A program made the translations under genes and the position numbers. 64,000 nt of DNA. It comes from Pseudotabrizicola sp. Lineage in GTDB: Bacteria; Pseudomonadota; Alphaproteobacteria; Rhodobacterales; Rhodobacteraceae. Each line of letters opens with the position of its first letter. Positions within the stretch are counted from its first letter, which is position 1. The notes under the pieces were generated by a model. That model had not been told where the DNA came from. It did no database searches and was given only the letters and a program-made list of their open reading frames with translations. Location of the stretch: NCBI RefSeq assembly GCF_030656345.1, contig NZ_JAUSNR010000019.1:1-64000 (forward strand), written 5' to 3'. Shown piece by piece: positions 8,592 through 18,608 of this stretch.

Positions 8592-9991
8592 GCCAAAATC
8601 TCCTTCCAGCGCGCCACCTGTACTCGCACCTGATCCGGCGCGGTGCCACCGTAGGACTGCCGCGACCGCACCGAGTTTTCCACGCCCAGCACATCAAACA
8701 CATCGGCGCGGATGCCGTCATGCACGCTCTGCATCTGCGATAGTGTCAGGTCCGGCAGATCACAGCCCGCGCTTTCGGCCAAGGCCACCAGCGTCCCGGT
8801 CACATGATGCGCGTCACGGAACGGCAGGCCCAGTTCACGCACCAGCCAGTCGGCAAGATCGGTCGCGGTGGAAAAGCCGCTGGCCGCCGCCTGCGCCAGC
8901 ACGGGGCGGTTGGCGGTCATGTCGCCCACCATGCCGGTCATTGCGGCCAGACCCAGCATCAGCGTATCGGCGGCGTCAAACACCTGCTCTTTATCTTCCT
9001 GCATGTCCTTGGAATAGGTCAGCGGCAGGCCCTTCATCACCGTGAACAGCGCCACCGTTGCCCCCAGGATCCGCCCCAGCTTGGCGCGCAGCAATTCCGC
9101 CGCATCCGGGTTCTTTTTCTGCGGCATGATGCTGCTGCCCGTCGTCCATTTGTCCGACAGCCGCACAAATCGGAACTGCGCCGAAGACCAGATCACCAGC
9201 TCTTCGGCGAACCGGCTCAGGTGCATGGCACAGATGCTGCTGGCCGCCAGAAACTCCAGCGCGAAATCGCGATCGCTGACGGAATCGAGGCTGTTGGCCG
9301 TAGGCCGGTCGAACCCCAGCGCACGGGCGGTCATCTGACGGTCAATCGGGAACCCCGTTCCGGCAAGCGCCGCCGCCCCCAGCGGGCATTCGTTCATCCG
9401 CGCCCGCGCATCGGCAAAGCGTGACCTGTCGCGCGCGAACATCTCGACATAGGCCAGCATGTGGTGCCCCCATGTCACAGGTTGCGCGGTCTGCAGATGG
9501 GTAAAGCCCGGCATCACCCAATCTGCCCCGGCCTCTGCCTGCGCGACAAAGGCGCGCATCAGCGCGGTCAGCCCGTCAATCGCCGCATCACATTGATCAC
9601 GCACCCAAAGCCGGAAATCCACCGCCACCTGATCATTCCGGCTGCGCGCCGTGTGCAAACGCCCCGCTGACGCGCCGATCAGCTCTTTCAGCCGGTTTTC
9701 CACGTTCATGTGGATGTCTTCCAGATCAGTGCGGAACGGGAACCCGCCCGTTTCAATCTCTGACAACACGGTGAGCAGGCCTTCCCCGATCGCTTCCGCA
9801 TCGCTAGGTGTCAGAATACCTGTCGCGGCCAGCATCGCCGCATGGGCGCGCGACCCGGCAATATCCTGCGCGTAAAGCCGCTGGTCGAACCCGATCGAGG
9901 CGTTGATCGCCGTCATGATCGCGTCCGGTCCTTCGGCGAAACGCCCGCCCCACATCTGGTTGGCGGTTTTTGGATCTGCGGGTGCGGTCAT
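8588..9991 (-). CDS. argH: Argininosuccinate lyase
   Basis: A 467-residue enzyme of the fumarase/aspartase superfamily that splits argininosuccinate into arginine and fumarate, the last step of arginine synthesis. Seen are an N-terminal [19 protein letters not shown] (about residue 95), [28 protein letters not shown] with the catalytic His, and the superfamily signature [12 protein letters not shown] (about residue 285). The length is typical. The gene is divergent from the TlpA-like gene, with 22 bases between start codons, so the two promoters must overlap. It is followed at once by the small lipoprotein. Confidence 0.97.
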   Translation of the reverse strand: MTAPADPKTANQMWGGRFAEGPDAIMTAINASIGFDQRLYAQDIAGSRAHAAMLAATGILTPSDAEAIGEGLLTVLSEIETGGFPFRTDLEDIHMNVENRLKELIGASAGRLHTARSRNDQVAVDFRLWVRDQCDAAIDGLTALMRAFVAQAEAGADWVMPGFTHLQTAQPVTWGHHMLAYVEMFARDRSRFADARARMNECPLGAAALAGTGFPIDRQMTARALGFDRPTANSLDSVSDRDFALEFLAASSICAMHLSRFAEELVIWSSAQFRFVRLSDKWTTGSSIMPQKKNPDAAELLRAKLGRILGATVALFTVMKGLPLTYSKDMQEDKEQVFDAADTLMLGLAAMTGMVGDMTANRPVLAQAAASGFSTATDLADWLVRELGLPFRDAHHVTGTLVALAESAGCDLPDLTLSQMQSVHDGIRADVFDVLGVENSVRSRQSYGGTAPDQVRVQVARWKEILA

Positions 9992-10013
9992 GGATGCGTC
10001 TTTCGGAGGGGTT

Positions 10014-10553
<540 letters not shown>

Positions 10554-10663
10554 CGCTTTGGCGGCATCCCGGTTCGGGCTGCATTTCTGAACGACCATTT
10601 GATGCCCATTGTCGCGTAGCTTCGGGTCAGCGGGGGTGAGAAGGCGTAACCATCTGACAGATA

Positions 10664-11404
10664 TTACAAATAACTTCGCACCAAAGCCTGCGCGATCAGG
10701 CTCCAGCCGTCCGCCACAACAAAAAATGCCAGCTTGAACGGCAGCGACACAATCGCGGGCGGCACCATCATCATCCCCATCGACATCAGCACCGCCGCCA
10801 CCACCAGATCGATGATCAGAAACGGCAGGAACACCAGAAAGCCGATTTCAAACGCCAGCTTGATCTCGCTCAGCATGAAGGCCGGCACGAGCACTGACAA
10901 CGGGGCATCGGACAAGGCGGGGGGCAACGGGCCGGGGCGCAGTTCGGCCAGCTGGGCAAACGTCTCCGGGTCCAGCCTGGCGGCCATGAATTCGCGGAAC
11001 GGGGCCACTGTCAGGGTAATGGCCGGCCCGATCTCCAGCTCTTCCCGGCTCAGCGGGCCAAGGCCGTTGGTCCAGGCTTCGGTGAACACCGGGTCCATCA
11101 CATACCAGGTCAAAAACAGAGCCAGACTGACGATCAGCATGTTGGGCGGGGCCTGTTGCAACCCGATGGCCTGACGCAGGATCGACAGCACCGTCACCAC
11201 AAAGGGAAAGCAGGTCACCATGATCGCCAGCCCGGGGGCCAGGCTAAGCACCGTCAGCAGCAGGATCAGCTGCACCGACCGCGCCGAAAGCGACGGCCCG
11301 TCGCCAAGATCAAGCGACAGGTTCTGCGCCATCGCGGGCCCTGACAGAATGGCGATCAGGCCCAGCAGCAGACCGGCGCGCAGAAAGGGCATTCTGCGCC
11401 TCAC
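10664..11404 (-). CDS. fliP: Flagellar type III export protein FliP
   Basis: A 246-residue inner-membrane protein forming the export-gate core with FliQ and FliR. It has an N-terminal signal-like segment (residues 1-26), then FPFVVTVLSILRQAIGLQQAPPN, the conserved FMLSEIKLAFEIGF and FLIIDLVVAAVLMSMGMMM. Its ATG overlaps the fliN stop by 4 bases. It is the last gene of the leftward fliF-fliH-fliN-fliP unit; fliQ and fliR are not adjacent. Confidence 0.96.
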   Translation of the reverse strand: MRRRMPFLRAGLLLGLIAILSGPAMAQNLSLDLGDGPSLSARSVQLILLLTVLSLAPGLAIMVTCFPFVVTVLSILRQAIGLQQAPPNMLIVSLALFLTWYVMDPVFTEAWTNGLGPLSREELEIGPAITLTVAPFREFMAARLDPETFAQLAELRPGPLPPALSDAPLSVLVPAFMLSEIKLAFEIGFLVFLPFLIIDLVVAAVLMSMGMMMVPPAIVSLPFKLAFFVVADGWSLIAQALVRSYL

Positions 11405-11670
11405 AATCCGCCGCGCAGATTGGCCACTTCGATCAGCCGCACCGCCAGCTGCCCGGCCTGTTCGCCCTCCAGCTCCTGCAATTCGCCGCGCGCGATCAGC
11501 CGGTCACCGATGTACAGTTCCACCGGGTCTTCCACCCGCCGGTCCAGCGGCAGCACCGCATCCTGCCCCAGCCGCAGCAAGTCGCGCACCAGCGGCCGCG
11601 CCTTGCCGACCGAGACCGTGATCTCTATCGGCACCTGAGCAAACGGGTTTGCGTCTGTCGGATCAGCCAT
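11401..11670 (-). CDS. fliN: Flagellar motor switch protein FliN
   Basis: An 89-residue protein consisting almost wholly of the SpoA (surface presentation) domain. It forms the lower C-ring of the rotor, which binds CheY-P and sets rotation direction. Seen are the family start IPIEITVSVGKA-like (PIEITVSVGKARP), LLRLGQDAVLPLDR, VELYIGDRLIARGEL and the C-terminal VAVRLIEV-like end. The ATG at 11670 follows AAAGGA by 8 bases and overlaps the end of fliH by 8 bases; an in-frame ATG at 11679 is possible. Confidence 0.92.
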   Translation of the reverse strand: MADPTDANPFAQVPIEITVSVGKARPLVRDLLRLGQDAVLPLDRRVEDPVELYIGDRLIARGELQELEGEQAGQLAVRLIEVANLRGGL

Positions 11671-12262
11671 TTGTGTCATCCTTTTGGGAGTATTCAAAAA
11701 AATCATGCACCGCGCGGGTGATCTCGGCCACCGCATGATCAAGGTCGACACGGTGTTCCACCTGTCCCAGCCGCAGATAGACCTGCCCTTCGCCCAGGGT
11801 GGTTTCCTCAACAATCTCCAGCGGCAGACCCGTCGCCCGTGACAAAAGCTGCTCGACTGCGGGCCGGGCGGCCGGGTTCAGCACCACATGCACCTTGGCA
11901 TCCGCAAGATCATCCAGCAGTGGCATCACCGTCTCCAGCACCACAGGGGCCAGCGCCGTCTGTGCAAGCGGGGGCAGAAGCTGGGTGCACAGCTGGGTCA
12001 GGAGCGGTTGAACAGACTGCAGGATGTGCGCGCGGGCCTCCTGAAAGGTAAAGGCCATCTGTTGCAGGTTGTTGGCCAGCTCAGAGCTGATCCGGGTCTG
12101 GTCATCCTGACTTGCCGCTGTCGCATCCTCCCAACCTGCTGCATAGCCGGTTTCATAGGCGCGCAGCCGGGTGTCTTCGATGGCTGCATTGTCCATTACC
12201 ACGGTCTGGCTGCTGTCGCGCTGCGACGGCGATTCAAAGACCTCCAGCTTCAGCGGCGGCAT
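11663..12262 (-). CDS. fliH: FliH-like flagellar export ATPase regulator
   Basis: A 199-residue protein in the fliH position between fliF and fliN. FliH binds and holds back the FliI ATPase and links it to the C-ring. The middle has the expected YETGYAAGWEDA, like the GxxxG-rich helix of FliH, followed by a long helical stretch. The C-terminal part (EGQVYLRLGQVEHRVDLDHAV) resembles the FliH/HrpE beta-rich end. Sequence is weakly conserved in this family, so the call leans on position. fliI is not in the window. Confidence 0.75.
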   Translation of the reverse strand: MPPLKLEVFESPSQRDSSQTVVMDNAAIEDTRLRAYETGYAAGWEDATAASQDDQTRISSELANNLQQMAFTFQEARAHILQSVQPLLTQLCTQLLPPLAQTALAPVVLETVMPLLDDLADAKVHVVLNPAARPAVEQLLSRATGLPLEIVEETTLGEGQVYLRLGQVEHRVDLDHAVAEITRAVHDFFEYSQKDDTNG

Positions 12263-13866
12263 CAGCTGCGCTCCTCTTCTTTTTCCATCCAGTTGCGCAG
12301 AATCTCGACCGATTCGGTCTGGCGTTCGTCAATCAGGCGGCGCAGCCGCGCCACCGGATCGTTTTGCGGTGCGCCATAGACACCAGCGTCGTCAAAATTC
12401 ACCATTGGCATTTCCGGCAGATCAAAACCGTCTGCAATCTCGCCGGTCAGCCCTCCAAACCCCCCCGTATCCAACGGGCCCGGCAGGGACAGCGCGCCAC
12501 CGCCAGGGCCCGGCAGCTCCGCCGCCGCGCGCTGGGTCAGCAGCGGACGCAGTACAAACAGGCCAAGCACCAGACTGACCAGAGCCAGAATCAGGATCTG
12601 GAAAAGCGACATGATGTCGATCGGCCCGATCGGCGACAAAAATCCTGCCTCTGCCAAAGCACCCGCGTCGGGCAAAAGGTTGAATTCCATGGATTTGAGG
12701 GTCAGCACATCGCCCCGCGCCTCATCCAGCCCGGCGGCAGAGCTGACCAGTTCGCGCAGATCGACCAGCTCCGCTTCGGACCGGGGTTGCCAGCTCAGTG
12801 TGCCATCAGCAGCCGTAACCTGTTGACCGTCCACCAGAACAGCAACGGTCAGCCGGCGGATGGCACCGGGTTCGCGCAGCAGCTCCCGCTGGGTCTGCGA
12901 GACCTCAAAGTTCACACGCTCGCGGCTGGTGGTGCTCTGGCTTTCGCCGGTCGAGCCTGCAGCACCGTCGCCATCGGGCAGGTTTGACGCGACAGTCACG
13001 CCAGCCTGCCCGTCCTTTGATGTATCGCTGCTTTGTTCGGTATCCGACGAAATCGCCACCCGTGCCTGCGGATCAAAGGTACGCTCGGTGATGGCTTCGC
13101 GGTCGCGCACCACATCGACAGACACTTCCACCACCGCCTTGCCCGGACCGACGCGGGCGGCCAGCAGGCGTTCGACGTTGTGCTTGATGTCCAGCGCGCG
13201 CGCATCCCCTGCAGAGGTGGCAGTGGCCGATGCCTGCCCGGCGATCAGGCCCGCGACCGAATCGATGACCGACACATCGTCCGGCTTCAGATTGCCGGTT
13301 GCGCTGGCCACCAGATGGCGCAGCGCATTTGCCTGTTCAGACGAAAGCGTACCCGCCGACGTTGTGACTGTGACACTGGCCGTCAGGGTCTGATCGCGCA
13401 GAAAACCGCTTCGGTTGCCCTGCGAGATGTGCACACGTGCAGATTTGATCTGCGGCATAGCCAGGATGGTGCGCGCAAGTTCCCCTTCCTTTGCGCGCCA
13501 GTACGCCGCATCGAACATCTGCGAGGTGGTGCCAAATCCCGTCAGACCGTCCAGCAATTCATAGCCCGCCCCGCCCGAAGCCGGCAGTCCCTGACCCGCC
13601 AGTTGCATGCGCAAGCCGTCGCGGGCGGTCGTCGGTACATAGATCGAATTTCCGCGGACATCATAGGTGACACCGGCCTGATCCAGCGCGGTGATCACAT
13701 CGCCCGCCGTCCGCCCGTCCAAACCGGCGTAAAGCAGGCTTTGGCCGCCGGATTGCCCCATCCGCGCAAGGGCCAGCACCGAAAGGAACATCCCGACAGT
13801 CGCCGCAACCAGCACGATCCGCTTGGCCAGCGTCAGCCCCAGCCATAAGGAAACGAGATTGTTCAC
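12262..13866 (-). CDS. fliF: Flagellar MS-ring protein FliF
   Basis: A 534-residue protein that builds the MS ring in the inner membrane, on which the rotor and export apparatus assemble. It has an N-terminal membrane segment (about residues 15-35), the YscJ-type ring domain (SLLYAGLDGRTAGDVITALDQAGV, then ELARTI, ARVHIS), a less conserved periplasmic middle, a second membrane segment (about 425-450) and an acidic C-terminal tail that binds FliG. It is the first gene of the leftward unit. Its promoter region, shared with fliL, holds a CtrA-like box. Confidence 0.96.
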   Translation of the reverse strand: MNNLVSLWLGLTLAKRIVLVAATVGMFLSVLALARMGQSGGQSLLYAGLDGRTAGDVITALDQAGVTYDVRGNSIYVPTTARDGLRMQLAGQGLPASGGAGYELLDGLTGFGTTSQMFDAAYWRAKEGELARTILAMPQIKSARVHISQGNRSGFLRDQTLTASVTVTTSAGTLSSEQANALRHLVASATGNLKPDDVSVIDSVAGLIAGQASATATSAGDARALDIKHNVERLLAARVGPGKAVVEVSVDVVRDREAITERTFDPQARVAISSDTEQSSDTSKDGQAGVTVASNLPDGDGAAGSTGESQSTTSRERVNFEVSQTQRELLREPGAIRRLTVAVLVDGQQVTAADGTLSWQPRSEAELVDLRELVSSAAGLDEARGDVLTLKSMEFNLLPDAGALAEAGFLSPIGPIDIMSLFQILILALVSLVLGLFVLRPLLTQRAAAELPGPGGGALSLPGPLDTGGFGGLTGEIADGFDLPEMPMVNFDDAGVYGAPQNDPVARLRRLIDERQTESVEILRNWMEKEEERS

Positions 13867-13926
13867 ACCAGTCCTCCGTCTTGCAGACTTCTGCCTGCGC
13901 TTCGACTGATCAATGAAGGATGTGCC

Positions 13927-13941
13927 TTAACAATCGGTTAG
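13927..13941. promoter_or_regulatory. CtrA-type box between fliF and fliL
   Basis: TTAA, seven bases, TTAG: one base away from the TTAA-N7-TTAA site bound by the cell-cycle and motility regulator CtrA in alphaproteobacteria. It lies in the 121-base divergent gap, 61 bases before the fliF start and 47 before the fliL start, suited to acting on both. CtrA is known to be required for flagellar gene expression in several Rhodobacteraceae. Confidence 0.5.
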
Positions 13942-13987
13942 TGACCTTTGATCTATTTTGGTCTCGCAGAACAGATGTGAGCCCGCG

Positions 13988-14470
13988 ATGACCCATGCCG
14001 ACACTCCGACTGACGAACTGCCGAAAAAGAAGGGCAAGCTGCCGCTTCTGATCGGGCTGGCGGGGGCGATTGCCCTTGGTGGCGGCGGATTTTATGCAAC
14101 CTATTCAGGCCTGATCCTTGGGTCACCGGGGGCGCACGCCCCGGCTCCGGGCGGGGCAACGGCGCTGCCCAGTATCGTCTTTGTGCCGGTGGAGCCCATC
14201 ACCATCAGCCTCGGGCCGCAGTCCCGGTCACGGCACCTGCGATTCGCCTCGCAGCTGGAAGTGAACGCCGCCCATGTGGCCGAGGTGCAGCTGTTGCTGC
14301 CCCGGGTCTCAGATGTGCTCAACAGCTACCTTCGTGCTGTTGAGCTGACCCAGCTGGAAGACCCCGCAGCTCTCATGCGGCTCAAGGCGCAGATGCTGCG
14401 CCGCGTCCAGATCGTCACCGGGCAAGACCGGGTACGTGATCTGCTCATTTCTGAATTTGTCCTGAACTGA
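13988..14470 (+). CDS. fliL: Flagellar basal body-associated protein FliL
   Basis: A 160-residue single-pass inner-membrane protein with a cytoplasmic N-terminus rich in Lys (PKKKGKLPLL), one membrane segment (about residues 21-40) and a periplasmic stomatin-like domain with FVPVEPITISLGP and LRFASQLEV. FliL rings surround the stator and support torque. It is the first gene of the rightward unit and diverges from fliF. The ATG at 13988 (MTHADTP) is chosen over an upstream in-frame ATG at 13958, which lies within the promoter region. Confidence 0.92.
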   Translation: MTHADTPTDELPKKKGKLPLLIGLAGAIALGGGGFYATYSGLILGSPGAHAPAPGGATALPSIVFVPVEPITISLGPQSRSRHLRFASQLEVNAAHVAEVQLLLPRVSDVLNSYLRAVELTQLEDPAALMRLKAQMLRRVQIVTGQDRVRDLLISEFVLN

Positions 14471-14481
14471 AGGGGAGCATC

Positions 14482-14859
14482 ATGAACCTGATTGCCGATT
14501 TTCTCATGGCTGCCGGTGCCTTTTCGGTTGCTGTCTACTGTCTGGTCCTCTCGCGCCGCCTCAAACGGTTCACTGCACTGGAATCCGCCATGGGGGGGGC
14601 GATTGCGGTGCTGTCCGCGCAGGTGGATGATATGACCAAAGCGCTGGAACAGGCGCGGTCGTCGGCCCGGAAATCTGCCTCCGGGCTGGACGATCAGGTG
14701 CGCCGTGCCGAAGCGGCAGCCGCCCGGCTTGATCTGATTCTCGCCTCGATGCACGACCTGCCCGAAGAAACTGCGGCAGAACAGGAGCCTGCAGAGGACA
14801 AACGCCTGAAATTCGTGCGCCGCCGCCCCGACCGTGCCGTGCTGAGGGTGGCGGAATGA
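14482..14859 (+). CDS. DUF6468-like flagellar-cluster protein
   Basis: A 125-residue protein with an N-terminal membrane segment (residues 5-25) and a helical, coiled-coil-prone remainder (residues 35-85) ending in a basic tail (KFVRRRPDR). A start like LIADFLMAAGAF..YCLVLSRRLKRF followed by GGAIAVLSAQVDDM is what I recall for DUF6468, found in alphaproteobacterial flagellar operons. Function is unknown. An AGGGGAGC site precedes the ATG. It is 11 bases after fliL and overlaps the next gene by 4 bases. Confidence 0.7.
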   Translation: MNLIADFLMAAGAFSVAVYCLVLSRRLKRFTALESAMGGAIAVLSAQVDDMTKALEQARSSARKSASGLDDQVRRAEAAAARLDLILASMHDLPEETAAEQEPAEDKRLKFVRRRPDRAVLRVAE

Positions 14860-15425
14860 CCGCGCGACCCAGCACAGCCGGGCGCGGAACGCTGGCGCTT
14901 CTGGCTCTGGTTCTTGCGGCAGCCGGGGCCTTGCGACTGGGGCATGGCATCGGGGCCGCGATGGCGCTTCAGGCCGCCGAAGACCCCGCCGTCAGCGCAG
15001 AACCTCTGCAATGCCCAGCACCCCCCGCCGCACTGGCACAGGCCCTGCGGGACCGCGACGCCGCCCTGACCGCGCGCGAAGCCGCCTTGCAGGACAGGCT
15101 GGCTGCATTGTCCCTGGCTGATTCTGCCCTGACCGCGCGCCTGGCAGAGCTGGAAGCCGCCGAGACAAGTCTGCGAAACACGCTCGCCATTGCTGACGGG
15201 GCCGCCGAGAAGGACCTTCAACGGCTGACCACCGTGTACGAGGCGATGAAACCGGCCGACGCCGCAGCGATCTTTGAAGCCATGGCGCAGGAATTTGCAG
15301 CCGGTTTTCTGGGTCGGATGCGCCCTGATGCCGCCGCCGCAGTCCTTGCCGGAATGAAGCCGGAAACTGCCTATGCAATCACCGTGTTGATTGCCGGGCG
15401 AAATGCCCTTGCTCCAAAGGAATAA
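14856..15425 (+). CDS. MotE-like protein (MgtE-N-type domain)
   Basis: A 189-residue protein with one N-terminal membrane segment (about residues 10-30), a coiled-coil (about 60-110) and a C-terminal helical domain of the MgtE-intracellular type (VYEAMKPADAAAIFEAM, GRMRPDAAAAVLAGM). MotE proteins are periplasmic chaperones or partners for stator proteins such as MotC in rhizobia. It lies immediately before motA, with 63 bases between, which fits a stator role. The specific partner is not known here. Confidence 0.75.
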   Translation: MTARPSTAGRGTLALLALVLAAAGALRLGHGIGAAMALQAAEDPAVSAEPLQCPAPPAALAQALRDRDAALTAREAALQDRLAALSLADSALTARLAELEAAETSLRNTLAIADGAAEKDLQRLTTVYEAMKPADAAAIFEAMAQEFAAGFLGRMRPDAAAAVLAGMKPETAYAITVLIAGRNALAPKE

Positions 15426-15488
15426 GGTCAGCCTTTCTTTACATCTGGCTGCAATGATCGGGCCGAACAACAGCAGGATGGGAAGCGG

Positions 15489-16358
15489 ATGTTTGGCTTC
15501 ATTGGCATTGGTTTGATCTTTGTGATGGTGTTCGGCGGCTATATGCTGGCGGGCGGCAAGCTGGGGATCATTCTGAAAGCGCTCCCCTTTGAAATGATGA
15601 TGATTGGGGGGGCGGCAATTGGTGCCTTCCTGATTTCCAACAATATTACTGTGGTCAAGCACACCGCCAAGGATCTCGGCAAGGTCTTCAAGGGCGCGCA
15701 CTGGAAACCGGCAGATTACCGTGATCTGCTATGTCTGCTATTTGAACTGATCCGTCTGGCCCGGTCAAACCCGGTTGGGCTTGAGGAACATGTTGAAAAT
15801 CCGGGAACATCCACCATTTTCGGGCGCTATCCGAAAATCCAGAAAGATCACGAAGCCGTCGATCTGATTTGTGATACCTTCCGGGCCGCTTCGATGAATT
15901 ATGATGACCCGCATCAGGTGGAAGAGGTTCTCGACAAACGGATGGAGGCGACGCAGGTCCATGCGCTTCACTCCAGCCATGCCCTGCAATCGATGGCCGA
16001 TGCGCTGCCCGCGCTGGGGATTGTGGCTGCCGTTCTGGGCGTGATCAAGACGATGGCATCCATCGACCAGCCACCGGAAATACTGGGAAAGATGATCGGC
16101 GGCGCACTGGTCGGCACGTTTCTGGGGGTGTTTCTGGCCTATGGCATCGTTGGGCCCTTTGCCGCCCGCGTAAAGGCCGTGGTGGATGAAGATGCGCATT
16201 TCTATCAGCTGATCCGTGAAGTGCTGATCGCCAATCTGCACAACCATCCGGCCAATATCTGCATAGAAGTGGGACGTCAGAACACGCCCCACTCCGTGCG
16301 CCCCAGCTTCGGCGATCTGGAAGAGGCGCTGCGCGGTCTCAAGCAGGAAGCGGCATGA
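15489..16358 (+). CDS. motA: Flagellar stator protein MotA
   Basis: A 289-residue protein of the MotA/TolQ/ExbB family, one half of the ion-driven stator. It has four membrane segments: two near the N-terminus (about 1-20 and 30-50) and two late (about 170-190 and 205-225), with a large cytoplasmic loop between. Seen are the N-terminal VFGGYMLAGGKLG, the loop ARSNPVGLEEHVENP, then PALGIVAAVLGVIKTM, where the conserved Pro of segment 3 sits, and GGALVGTFLGVFLAYG. No motB follows; an unknown secreted protein gene overlaps it by 4 bases instead. Confidence 0.95.
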   Translation: MFGFIGIGLIFVMVFGGYMLAGGKLGIILKALPFEMMMIGGAAIGAFLISNNITVVKHTAKDLGKVFKGAHWKPADYRDLLCLLFELIRLARSNPVGLEEHVENPGTSTIFGRYPKIQKDHEAVDLICDTFRAASMNYDDPHQVEEVLDKRMEATQVHALHSSHALQSMADALPALGIVAAVLGVIKTMASIDQPPEILGKMIGGALVGTFLGVFLAYGIVGPFAARVKAVVDEDAHFYQLIREVLIANLHNHPANICIEVGRQNTPHSVRPSFGDLEEALRGLKQEAA

Positions 16359-18550
16359 AGGTTCTGCTTCTGCTTTTTTCCCTTGTTGCCGGGCAGGCGC
16401 AGGCTCAGGCGCTGGGTGTGACGGTCAGAACGGGCGATCACGGGGCTTTCACGCGGGTCGTTCTGACCTTCCCTGCGCGGGTGAACTGGGTTCTGGGGCG
16501 GACATCAGCGGGCTACGGCCTGCGGGTGGCTGGGCCAAGGTTTACCTATGACCTGTCGTCGGCCTTTGACCGGATCAGCAAGGACAGGTTGCGCACGGTC
16601 TGGGCAGATCCGGCAAACGGGGATCTGATGCTTGGGGTTGATTGCCCGTGCCACGCCATTCCCTTTGAACTGGGCAGCAGAATTCTGGTGATCGACATCC
16701 GGGACGGTGCGCCGCCGCCGAATTCCAGCTTTGAACGTCGGCTTGTCGACGGCACGCCGGCCCCGCCGCTCCGGCCTGCCCCGCCGGCACGCCCGCGCCG
16801 GTCCGGCGACCTGACGGCCGGCTATGACTGGCTTGACCGGCCGGCTCCTGTCCAGCGCGCCGCACCCGGGCGGGCGGCAGAGCCGGGGCTCACCGGGCTG
16901 GACAGTGACCTGCGGCTGCAGGACTTCCGCACCATGCTGATCGAGGAAATGGGGCGCGGGGCCACCCAAGGCGTGGTCGAGATGGAGGTGCCGTCGCGGC
17001 CCCCTGAACCGACCTCTGACAACGCTGTGACGTCCCTGCCCGACAACGCCCGCGCTGCTGTCAACGAACTGCCGGGCATCGGCATTTCGTCGGGGCCGGA
17101 CTCTCCCCCCGCTCTGATGGTTCAGGGCAGCACTTGCCCTGAACCTGCCGATGTCGATGTCGCCACATGGGTGGAGAGCGAGGATGCCGCAGAGGCGTTG
17201 GGGCGCGCCCGTGCCGCCCTGCTGAGCGAATTTGATGTTCCGGACCCGGACAAGGTGTTGCAGGCGGTGAACACGCATCTGCACTTCGGCTTCGGCGCAG
17301 AGGCGCGGATGATGATGTCCAGCTTTATGCCCACCGGGAAGGACACGGCCCTGCGCACCGGCCTGTCTTATCTGCTGGACGGCGATGTGCCGCCTGACAA
17401 CCCGTTCCTGTCAATGCAAAGCTGCGACTCTGCCGCCGCGCTCTGGGCCCTGCTGGCCGCCCCGGAGGGGGAGGTGCTGCCCTATCTCAACGGTGCCGCA
17501 ATCAGCCGCAACTTTCTGGGGCTGCCGGCCCATCTGCGCACGACACTTGGGCCAGAAGTGGCAAAGCGGTTGTTGAAAGCGGGTGACGGTGCCAATGCCC
17601 GCGTGGTCACGCAATCTTTCGCCCGGGCGGCACCGCAGGGAGACCCGACGGTTGATCTGCTCACCGCAGATCAGGCCCTGCACGCAGGGTCTCCCGCAGA
17701 AGCCGAAGCCGCCTTGCCAAAAGAGGCGACCGGCGAAACCGCAGTCGCGGCTCTGTTCACACTGGTCGAGGCGCGGTTTCAGCAGCGCAAAGCTGTTGAG
17801 GGCAAGGACATTCTGGCGCTGGAGGCGTTTTCCTTCGAACATGGCAATGGTCCGCTGCGGCCCCGGCTGGATCGGGCGCTTGCCCACGGTGCTGCGCTGG
17901 GGGGGGATTTCGCGGCGGCGTTTGGCCATGCACAAGGCACAGCCGCGCTCGAACGCGATGTCTGGATGCTGCTGGGCGAAACGGGTGCCGAGTCGCAACT
18001 GTTGCTGCATGCGGTCGGGCTTGACCCGGTCCGGCGAGATGCGCTGCCACTGCCGATCCGCAGCAAACTTGCCGAACGTCTGCTGGATGCCGGATTGCCC
18101 AACAGCGCGGCAGACTGGGGGCAATCGGGCGATCTCGATCCCGGTCTTGCGGCCCGCATCGCCCTGGCCAATGGCGACGCGCGCGCGGCGCTACGGTCCC
18201 TTGCTGCACGCTTGCCGGATGCCGACCCTGATCTGCTGGCCGCCTCTTACGCGGCTTTGGGTGACTATGATGCGGCGGCGAGCGGGCTGGAAGCCGCCGG
18301 AAATCTGGCCGGGGCCGAACGGTTGCAACGCTGGGCCGGTGCCTGGGCTTCACAGGCCGATGCTGATACAGACGCGTCAATCCCGGCGAACAACCCTTGG
18401 GCCGCAGTGGCCGGTCTGATCGACCCAGATACCGCCGTGGCGACCGCCCCTCCGTTGCAGGCAGGTCTGACGCAGCTGGATCAGAGCGCCGCCACGCGTC
18501 AGGCCATTGCCGACCTTCTGGCAACCGCCCCGATGGATACCCCACCCTGA
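16355..18550 (+). CDS. Large secreted protein of the flagellar cluster, unknown
   Basis: A 731-residue protein whose ATG overlaps the motA stop by 4 bases. Residues 1-20 form a signal peptide (VAGQAQAQA). Residues 20-130 resemble an AMIN-like beta domain (VTVRTGDHGAFTRVVLTFPA, RILVIDIRDG). A Pro-rich linker (about 130-190) follows. The rest is Ala/Leu-rich helical sequence resembling TPR/alpha-solenoid repeats, such as GDARAALRSLAARLPDADPDLLAASYAALGDYDAA. An AMIN-like front suggests binding to cell-wall or envelope structures. I do not recognise a named family; the position points to stator or basal-body assembly. Confidence 0.7.
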   Translation: MKVLLLLFSLVAGQAQAQALGVTVRTGDHGAFTRVVLTFPARVNWVLGRTSAGYGLRVAGPRFTYDLSSAFDRISKDRLRTVWADPANGDLMLGVDCPCHAIPFELGSRILVIDIRDGAPPPNSSFERRLVDGTPAPPLRPAPPARPRRSGDLTAGYDWLDRPAPVQRAAPGRAAEPGLTGLDSDLRLQDFRTMLIEEMGRGATQGVVEMEVPSRPPEPTSDNAVTSLPDNARAAVNELPGIGISSGPDSPPALMVQGSTCPEPADVDVATWVESEDAAEALGRARAALLSEFDVPDPDKVLQAVNTHLHFGFGAEARMMMSSFMPTGKDTALRTGLSYLLDGDVPPDNPFLSMQSCDSAAALWALLAAPEGEVLPYLNGAAISRNFLGLPAHLRTTLGPEVAKRLLKAGDGANARVVTQSFARAAPQGDPTVDLLTADQALHAGSPAEAEAALPKEATGETAVAALFTLVEARFQQRKAVEGKDILALEAFSFEHGNGPLRPRLDRALAHGAALGGDFAAAFGHAQGTAALERDVWMLLGETGAESQLLLHAVGLDPVRRDALPLPIRSKLAERLLDAGLPNSAADWGQSGDLDPGLAARIALANGDARAALRSLAARLPDADPDLLAASYAALGDYDAAASGLEAAGNLAGAERLQRWAGAWASQADADTDASIPANNPWAAVAGLIDPDTAVATAPPLQAGLTQLDQSAATRQAIADLLATAPMDTPP

Positions 18551-18608
18551 GCGAATGAGCGCAAATCGGCAAAAGTGAGCAAACTTTGCACTCGTTCACC
18601 CCCGCGGC

